Assembly (NCBI GenBank): GCA_022766795.1
Contig: JALEPE010000110.1
Span: forward strand, 1 to 20,082
Reading direction: 5' to 3'
DNA length: 20,082 bases
From: Helicobacter sp.
GTDB taxonomy: Bacteria > Campylobacterota > Campylobacteria > Campylobacterales > Helicobacteraceae
The position numbers and the translations under genes are program-made. Under the pieces are notes generated by a model that was given only the letters and a program-made list of their open reading frames with translations, was not told the DNA's origin and ran no database searches. Below are positions 15,467-20,082 of this stretch, piece after piece. How positions within the stretch are numbered: position 1 is the stretch's first letter; every line of letters begins with the position of its first letter.

Positions 15467-17151
15467 TCCTCTGCCACCTCTTTTTGCTCCTTAAGGGCTT
15501 CTAAGGTTAAATTGCCTAGTTGCGTTGCTATTTCTTGTGTGCCATTGACGATACCATAAAGACAAATATCATTTAGTGTGTCATCCTCCACTAGCGCGAT
15601 AATTTTTGCGTTGTGTGCAATATCTTTAATGTGATGGTAAGCCTCCATAATGCTGTGTCCGGATTCCATACATAAAACCACCACAGAGGAATCCTCTAGC
15701 GCAATTTCTCTAAAAATCATTTTATCAGAGACATTGCCATATAGCATATTGACACCATCTTGCAACCCGCTTTTAACGCGATCATAATTGGAATCTACCA
15801 CGAGCATTGTAACATCATAGCTATCTAAAAACTGCACCACTTTTTTGCCCAAAGCACCATATCCACACACAATCACATCATTTTTCACCTCATCAATAAC
15901 TTTGTCTTGTGTATTTGTAAGATTTTTTCTAGTTGGAATCCTTAAAATGCGCAATATAAATTCTATGCAAGTTTCTAAATGTTCTAAAATAAAAGGTGTA
16001 GCAATCATTGAAAAAATTACCATTAAGGTTAGGAATTGGTAAATTTCTTGCGAGGTAATAGATGCTAAGAATTCTTGTCCAAAAATCCAACTTAAGATTC
16101 CGCCATCTAACTTTAAATCAAGAATCTTATGCTGACTTGCAAGCAAGAAAACAGCAAAGGAAAATTCCCCAATTTGCGAGAGTGAAAGCGCGACACGCAT
16201 AGCATTTTTCACACCTCTAAAGAATGCCAAAAATGCAAAAATAATAAGGGTTTTTGTTAGAATCATTAACACGCATAAAAGTAGCACGATGATGAAATAT
16301 TTTGCGGTAAATAGCACATCAACTTGCATTCCAATGGTGATGAAAAATACGCCAAGCAAAATATCGCGAAAATACACAAGCACGCTTGCAACTTGATATT
16401 TAAAAGGAGAGTTAGAAATAATCATTCCCGCTAAAAACGCGCCAAGTGAGAGCGAAAATCCAAAGTATTTACTCAAATACGCAGAGCCAAGAATAATTAA
16501 AAATACCGAGCCAACAAAGATTTCATCTGTTTTCATCTTTGCGCTTGAGCGCAGGGCGATTCTAGCGACAAATCTGCCGGGTATAATGAGTAATAAAACC
16601 ACTACAATCGCAGATATTCCAGTGTTTAATAGCATTTCTATGGGGCTTAAATTCGTATTGCTTAAAAGCTTAATGAGTAATAAAATAGGAATCACGGCAA
16701 TGTCTTGGAATACTAGAATCCCAACACAAGCCGTTCCATAGGGAGTTTTAGACTGATTTATTTCATTGATTTGTTTTAATACAATCGCCGTAGAGGATAA
16801 GCTAACTGCACTTGCAACGATAATAGATGTGTTGAAGTTAAAACGTAATAAAAAATAGCATACTGCGAAAAATGCCGCAATGGATAGCCCAATTTGCAAC
16901 CCGCCAAAAAGTAGCACTTCTTGACGCATTTGCGTGATTTTCTGAAAACTAAACTCAAGCCCAATGCTAAACATTAAAAATACAATTCCGATTTCGGCAA
17001 TTTCACTTAAATCCGCAGAATCCTCAACGTGGAATCCAAAAAGATAAGTTGTAAGCGTTCCTGTTAGAATATAACCAATAATAGTTGGAATCTTGAGATA
17101 ATTTAGAACGATTCCAGATACAACAGCCATTGCCAACACACAGATTATCAT
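15463..17151 (-). CDS. KefB-type CPA2 cation/proton antiporter with RCK domain
   Basis: Inner-membrane Na+/K+:H+ antiporter or K+ efflux protein of the CPA2 family, 562 residues from ATG 17151. Residues about 1-400 hold 11-12 membrane spans with LKIPTIIGYILTGTL, SLGAFLAGMIISNSPF and LSLSQIGEFSFAVFLLAS typical of CPA2. A cytoplasmic RCK/TrkA-N Rossmann domain follows at about 430-545 with VIVCGYGALGKKVVQFL and the acidic VVDSN end. The annotated ATG probably is not the real start: AAGGAGGA lies 19 nt upstream and is perfectly spaced for an in-frame AUC at 17166, which would give (M)EPLLMIICVLA, a better family N-terminus. A TATAAT promoter precedes it. The ion and any ligand gating are unknown. 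Confidence 0.9.
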   Translation of the reverse strand: MIICVLAMAVVSGIVLNYLKIPTIIGYILTGTLTTYLFGFHVEDSADLSEIAEIGIVFLMFSIGLEFSFQKITQMRQEVLLFGGLQIGLSIAAFFAVCYFLLRFNFNTSIIVASAVSLSSTAIVLKQINEINQSKTPYGTACVGILVFQDIAVIPILLLIKLLSNTNLSPIEMLLNTGISAIVVVLLLIIPGRFVARIALRSSAKMKTDEIFVGSVFLIILGSAYLSKYFGFSLSLGAFLAGMIISNSPFKYQVASVLVYFRDILLGVFFITIGMQVDVLFTAKYFIIVLLLCVLMILTKTLIIFAFLAFFRGVKNAMRVALSLSQIGEFSFAVFLLASQHKILDLKLDGGILSWIFGQEFLASITSQEIYQFLTLMVIFSMIATPFILEHLETCIEFILRILRIPTRKNLTNTQDKVIDEVKNDVIVCGYGALGKKVVQFLDSYDVTMLVVDSNYDRVKSGLQDGVNMLYGNVSDKMIFREIALEDSSVVVLCMESGHSIMEAYHHIKDIAHNAKIIALVEDDTLNDICLYGIVNGTQEIATQLGNLTLEALKEQKEVAED

Positions 17152-17170
17152 AAGTAGCGGCTCGATGCAG

Positions 17171-17178
17171 TCCTCCTT
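17171..17178 (-). promoter_or_regulatory. Strong Shine-Dalgarno facing an AUC codon (KefB-type gene)
   Basis: The minus strand reads AAGGAGGA, then CTGC, then ATC (17166-17164) in frame with the antiporter. The first in-frame ATG is 19 nt from the SD, too far for normal initiation. Confidence 0.6.
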
Positions 17179-17198
17179 AAAAAGCGATAAAAAGCGTA

Positions 17199-17204
17199 AT
17201 TATA
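17199..17204 (-). promoter_or_regulatory. -10 box of the KefB-type gene
   Basis: The minus strand reads TATAAT in AATATAATTACG, about 20 nt before the Shine-Dalgarno sequence, with T/A-rich upstream sequence. Confidence 0.65.
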
Positions 17205-17652
17205 TTAATTTTTAAGAATTTTTGCAAAATTTATAAAATTGACTTGCGATTCTAAAGTGTAATAAAAGCAATCAATCAACTAAAGAATCCTAAACCTTAT
17301 CTTTTCTAAGGGGGCAAGGGGTTCTACTTGCGAAGCGTCCCCCTTACCCACTTAAACCCCCAACCCCTAGCACGCTCCACCTCCGTCATTGAGAGAAAGG
17401 CGTGCAGTGTTTTTCCCTCGTCATTGCGAGGCACACGCAGTGTAACGAAGCAATCTATAATGTAGTATCTAAAGAAACGCTTACCACTCTATCATTGCGA
17501 GAATCGCAACGCGATTCGTGGCAATCCATAACCTTGCATACAGAAAACTTCACCACTCCGTCATTGCGAGATTCCGCTTGCGGAATCGTGGCAATCCATA
17601 ATCTTATCTTGACTTTCACGATTCCATTGCAAACTTTTGTAACTTCTTTTAT

Positions 17653-17695
17653 TTATAGATTGCCACGAAAAACCTGCGGTTTTCTCGCAATGACG
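17653..17695. repeat. Hairpin unit, identical to 17930-17972
   Basis: This 43-nt unit is identical by eye to the one at 17930-17972 in the same orientation, including its centre AAAACCTGCGGTTTT. The identity contrasts with the variable centres of all other units. Confidence 0.9.
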
Positions 17696-17717
17696 CAGTG
17701 GCAGACCTTTGGTTTCT

Positions 17718-17972
17718 TGTCATTGCAAGGAACGAACGCAGTGAGAGACGAAGTAATCCATCAATCAAAATTGTGCGAAGCACCATCTTAACAAAAGCGT
17801 TGTCAGGGTGAGGGATTTTAAGGGGGAGGGAGCGACTTCGCAATTTAAGCCCCTCCCCCTTAAGAGAATAAAGCTTTGAATTTTACATAAATTAAAGATT
17901 CCATTGAAAGCATTTCTTTGAATGCAAGATTATAGATTGCCACGAAAAACCTGCGGTTTTCTCGCAATGACG
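17718..17972. repeat. Composite repeat module, copy B
   Basis: Hairpin unit (17718-17762), core (17767-17906), and an inverted hairpin unit (17930-17972), in the same order and orientation as copy A (5474-5733). The core holds a perfect 13-bp stem, TTAAGGGGGAGGG (17818-17830) with CCCTCCCCCTTAA (17851-17863), around a 20-nt loop; neither side is followed by a T-run. Confidence 0.82.
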
Positions 17973-18018
17973 ACAAGCCAACCACTCCGTCATTGCAAGG
18001 AATGGAGCGGTATTGCAC

Positions 18019-18402
18019 TCATTTTTCTTTGAAGCTTAAAGACACGGAATTGACGCAGTGGCGCGTGTTTTTCTCTGTAAATCCCTCGCCATAGAATATA
18101 TGTCCCAAATGCCCGCCACATCGCTGACACACAATTTCTATGCGCCTTCCATCTGCATCGGGCTGCTGCTTAACCGCTCCGGCAATGCAATCATCAAAGC
18201 TAGGCCACCCACAGCCGCTATGGAATTTGCTCTGTGATAGATATAGGGGTGCATTGCACTGCTTGCACACATACACGCCGTTTTTGAAGCAATCCGTATA
18301 TTTTCCACTAAAGGGCATTTCTGTTCCCTTGTGTAAAATAACTCTTTGTTCCTCTAAGCTAAGCGTGTTGTAAGTATTCGCATCTTTGCTAGATTGTTGC
18401 AT
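18019..18402 (-). CDS. msrB: Peptide methionine-R-sulfoxide reductase
   Basis: Reduces the R-epimer of methionine sulfoxide in proteins, part of oxidative damage repair. The 127 residues form a single MsrB domain with no signal peptide, so cytoplasmic. The structural zinc site is C46-x2-C49 and C92-x2-C95; the catalytic cysteine is C116 in RHCVNSVSL; C64 in HSGCGWPSFD may be the resolving cysteine. The catalytic position is Cys, not Sec, unlike some relatives. The ATG is 1 nt after the rsfS stop (3' gene of nadD-rsfS-msrB). A hairpin repeat unit abuts the stop codon and may end or stabilise the transcript. No MsrA domain is fused. Confidence 0.95.
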   Translation of the reverse strand: MQQSSKDANTYNTLSLEEQRVILHKGTEMPFSGKYTDCFKNGVYVCKQCNAPLYLSQSKFHSGCGWPSFDDCIAGAVKQQPDADGRRIEIVCQRCGGHLGHIFYGEGFTEKNTRHCVNSVSLSFKEK

Positions 18403-18403
18403 T

Positions 18404-18754
18404 TTACGTCTTGCTTCCCGCTTGTTTTTGTAGTTTTTGTAAAAATTCCTCTAAATTAAACTTCTTGCGCTGATTCTCGGTGAAAATATGCACAATCACA
18501 TCGCCTAAATCCGCAACAATCCAATCGGGATTCTCATCATCAATATGATAAAAACTCTCTCCCTTTTGTTTGAGTGGCACTTTTAACGCATCTAGCAAGG
18601 CTAGCGCGTGCTTATCCACAAGGGCTGTTGCAATCACGACAAAATCTACGAAATAATCCGTCCCATTAAGGTTAAAAACCTCAATGTCCTCCCCCTTTTT
18701 ATCCTCTAAAATTTGACAAATTTCTTGCACTAATGCTTCTCTATTTTCTTGCAA
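18404..18754 (-). CDS. rsfS: Ribosomal silencing factor RsfS
   Basis: Binds ribosomal protein L14 and blocks subunit joining, lowering translation in poor conditions. A protein of 116 residues with the family core: FNLNGTDYFVDFVVIATALV, HALALLDALK and DWIVADLGDVIVHIFTENQRKKFNLEEF. I chose TTG 18754 because AAAGGAGC stands four bases upstream and it begins right at the conserved helix (LQENREALVQEI); the longer frame from 18796 only adds residues read from nadD. The start lies inside the 3' end of nadD (25-nt overlap), a common pairing in bacteria, so the two are likely translationally coupled. msrB follows after 1 nt. Confidence 0.93.
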   Translation of the reverse strand: MQENREALVQEICQILEDKKGEDIEVFNLNGTDYFVDFVVIATALVDKHALALLDALKVPLKQKGESFYHIDDENPDWIVADLGDVIVHIFTENQRKKFNLEEFLQKLQKQAGSKT

Positions 18755-19326
18755 TATTGCTCCTTTATATTCTCTAAAATTTCTGCTGGTATGCACGACA
18801 CCAATCCCACATAATCCCCATTTACAAGCCTTTCTCGTGCCTCTGTGGAGCTTAGTGGAATCTCTTTAAATTCCAAAGTCCTAAAGTCTTTTGGAATCGC
18901 ATAGCCTTTGCGTGGAATTATAACAAATTCTACCGCATTTTTAAGTTGATTAAACTGCGCCCACTTTGGCAGGGATTCTACATTATCCGCCCCGAGCAAT
19001 AGGAATATTTTTGCGCGATCTCCAATATAATGCGTCTTTAGAAATTCTAATGTTTTGTATGTTGGTGTTGGCGTATTTTGTAACACTTCAAATTCTACCA
19101 CCACCACTTCGCAACCCTTACTTTTTAACCCTTTTGCAAGTTGTTGCATCCATTTTAGGCGCAAATTTGGTGCGAAGCAAAACGCGGTTTTAAAAGGATT
19201 TAAGAAACTTGGCACGATGAATAGCTGATGAAGCCCAAGTTGCGCAATTGCTGATTCCATAATCGCTAAATGTCCATTATGTGGAGGGTCAAACGACCCT
19301 CCAAAGATTCCTACGCACTTTTGCAT
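18730..19326 (-). CDS. nadD: Nicotinate-nucleotide adenylyltransferase
   Basis: Adenylates nicotinate mononucleotide to deamido-NAD in NAD biosynthesis; cytoplasmic. Length 198 residues. The nucleotidyltransferase signature is GGSFDPPHNGH (9-19), with LLGADN (111-115) and the C-terminal SSTEARERL (159-167, usual form SST-x-[I/V]-R). AAAGG precedes the ATG by seven bases. It leads the nadD-rsfS-msrB operon and is divergent from the prepilin peptidase gene; a 14-bp palindrome lies midway between the two starts and may serve both promoters. Confidence 0.96.
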   Translation of the reverse strand: MQKCVGIFGGSFDPPHNGHLAIMESAIAQLGLHQLFIVPSFLNPFKTAFCFAPNLRLKWMQQLAKGLKSKGCEVVVVEFEVLQNTPTPTYKTLEFLKTHYIGDRAKIFLLLGADNVESLPKWAQFNQLKNAVEFVIIPRKGYAIPKDFRTLEFKEIPLSSTEARERLVNGDYVGLVSCIPAEILENIKEQYCKKIEKH

Positions 19327-19341
19327 ACTTTGCCTTTTTTG

Positions 19342-19355
19342 GCTAAAATTTTAGC
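19342..19355. promoter_or_regulatory. Palindromic divergent promoter between nadD and the prepilin peptidase gene
   Basis: GCTAAAATTTTAGC is a perfect 14-bp palindrome centred about 22 nt from both ATGs. TAAAAT is found on the plus strand (19344-19349) and on the minus strand (19353-19348), each well placed as a -10 box, with T-rich sequence upstream on both strands. Confidence 0.55.
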
Positions 19356-19369
19356 AAAAAGAGTGTGAA

Positions 19370-20082
19370 ATGAAAATAGAATTACTATTTGTTTTAGTTT
19401 TTGGGTTATGTTTTGGCTCATTTGTTAATGTGCTCATTTACAGAATCCCACGCAACTTTAGTATTTTTTACCCAAGTTCTCACTGCCTGCATTGTCAAAC
19501 GCCACTAAAATGGCGCGATAAGATTCCATTGTTTAGCTATCTTGTAAGCAGGGCAAAATGCCGCTACTGCCATATAAGAATCCCTTTGTTTTATCCCTTA
19601 AGTGAGTGTTTAGGCGCAGTTTTTGCACTATTTTGCTATATGTTATTTCCGCTTCCTTGCGCACTTTTTTTATTTTTATTTCTCTTGTTGTTTTATGCGT
19701 TAAGCGTGATTGATGTGCAGTTTTTAGCGATTCCAGATTCTTTAAATTTTTTAGCATTTTTCTTTGCGCTTTGCTTTGCTTTTTTTTGGGATTCTGTCTT
19801 GAATGCAGGCATTGCAGCCTTTTGTTTTATAGGGTTTGCAGCATTTTTGCGCTTATTTGTCGGTAGCATTTTGCAAAAGGAAGTATTGGGTGAGGGCGAT
19901 TTAATCTTGGTTGGCGCAATAGGTTGTGTTCTTGGCGCGCTATTTGGGGCAATCGCGATATTTTTATCCGCCATTTATGCACTCCTATTTTATGGAATCG
20001 CATTGATTTTTAAACGACCTCTTGTTGCAATTCCCTTTGCACCCTTTTTATTTTTAGGTTTTTTAAGCACTTTTGTATGGCG
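19370..20082 (+). CDS. Type IV prepilin peptidase / A24 leader peptidase (3' end beyond window)
   Basis: Inner-membrane aspartic protease that cleaves, and usually N-methylates, type IV pilin-like or pseudopilin leaders. The frame from ATG 19370 is open to the window end (237 codons). FGSFVNVLIYRIPR is the conserved start of the methylase-type N-terminal domain; two CxxC pairs, C39/C42 and C64/C67, form the usual zinc site; VIDVQFLAIPD holds the first catalytic Asp (D115) and GEGD the second (D177). Several hydrophobic spans follow. At 237 residues it is close to family length (about 225-260), so only a few residues should be missing. No pilin or secretion genes are visible nearby, so the substrates are unknown. 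Divergent from nadD. Confidence 0.93.
   Translation, partial: MKIELLFVLVFGLCFGSFVNVLIYRIPRNFSIFYPSSHCLHCQTPLKWRDKIPLFSYLVSRAKCRYCHIRIPLFYPLSECLGAVFALFCYMLFPLPCALFLFLFLLLFYALSVIDVQFLAIPDSLNFLAFFFALCFAFFWDSVLNAGIAAFCFIGFAAFLRLFVGSILQKEVLGEGDLILVGAIGCVLGALFGAIAIFLSAIYALLFYGIALIFKRPLVAIPFAPFLFLGFLSTFVW

Larger units (their letters stand above)
17205..18017. repeat. Hairpin-repeat array 2 (gene-free)
   Basis: The first part (17205-17380) holds no gene; it contains a G/C-rich hairpin (TAAGGGGG 17307-17314 with CCCCCTTA 17339-17346). Then follow hairpin units of the type seen in array 1: 17419-17461, 17491-17531, 17558-17602 and 17718-17762 (GTCATTGC... orientation), 17653-17695 and 17930-17972 (ATAGATTGCC... 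orientation), and a final partial one at 17987-18017 ending 1 nt from the msrB stop codon. Centres differ between units: AATCGCAACGCGATT, ATTCCGCTTGCGGAAT, AAAACCTGCGGTTTT. Open frames here are repeat translations. Confidence 0.88.

Noticed and set aside
17402..17791. Open frame of 129 codons on the plus strand in array 2
   Set aside because: It consists entirely of repeat units and shares peptides with frames in array 1; no conserved protein character and no ribosome site.
5414..18017. CRISPR arrays
   Set aside because: Repeat units are palindromic, occur in both orientations, and are separated by irregular, partly repeated linkers rather than unique spacers of constant length; no cas genes are present.
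19533..19974. Minus-strand frames at the right end
   Set aside because: They are shadows of the prepilin peptidase gene, whose plus-strand frame has all family motifs and is open to the window end.
1..20082. tRNA or rRNA genes
   Set aside because: No cloverleaf-like segments with the TTCGA arm or rRNA-like conserved stretches were seen in the gene-free regions.

Overview
The window looks like chromosomal DNA of a member of the Campylobacterota, most likely a non-pylori (enterohepatic-type) Helicobacter. Reasons: low GC by eye, dense overlapping operons, a MOMP/PorA-type major porin, carboxynorspermidine decarboxylase (NspC), a 401-residue DapD, A/T-rich TATAAT promoters without clear -35 boxes, a G-tract that frameshifts a surface-sugar gene, and a selenocysteine-containing SelD. 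Species cannot be fixed from this sequence alone.

Layout. 1-400: a 5'-truncated, inverted second copy of a DnaQ-type exonuclease, running off the left edge, then a short spacer. 402-2421 (+): dnaQ-like exonuclease overlapping nspC. 2418-2807 (-): one-TM hypothetical protein. 2974-5168 (+): dapD, then a glycosyltransferase-like gene put out of frame by a G7 tract, followed by a detached C-terminal module in another frame. 5414-6420: about 1 kb without genes, filled with hairpin repeats. 6421-11397 (-): rhodanese - dedA - pepA - ychF, then the porin with its own leader and terminator. 11438-12151 (+): hemD. 12148-14582 (-): operon selD - ybgC - DUF493 - M15 peptidase. 14693-15466 (+): TauE/SafE permease. 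15463-17151 (-): KefB-type cation/proton antiporter. 17205-18017: second repeat array. 18019-19326 (-): operon nadD - rsfS - msrB. 19370-end (+): prepilin peptidase, truncated by the window edge.

Most genes are housekeeping: lysine/cell wall (dapD, M15 peptidase), NAD (nadD), heme (hemD), spermidine (nspC), selenium (selD), oxidative repair (msrB), ribosome silencing (rsfS), ion and sulfur-anion transport. The unusual material is the two repeat arrays. Each contains one copy of a composite element of about 255-260 bp: a hairpin unit, a conserved core, and an inverted hairpin unit. These two modules, 12 kb apart, look like a non-autonomous mobile or recombining element. Other points of note are a UGA (Sec) codon in selD that hides the true start, a probable phase-variable G-tract, a KefB start region where the Shine-Dalgarno sequence faces an AUC rather than an AUG, a palindromic divergent promoter between nadD and the prepilin peptidase, and strong apparent over-use of GGAATC/GATTCC across the whole window.
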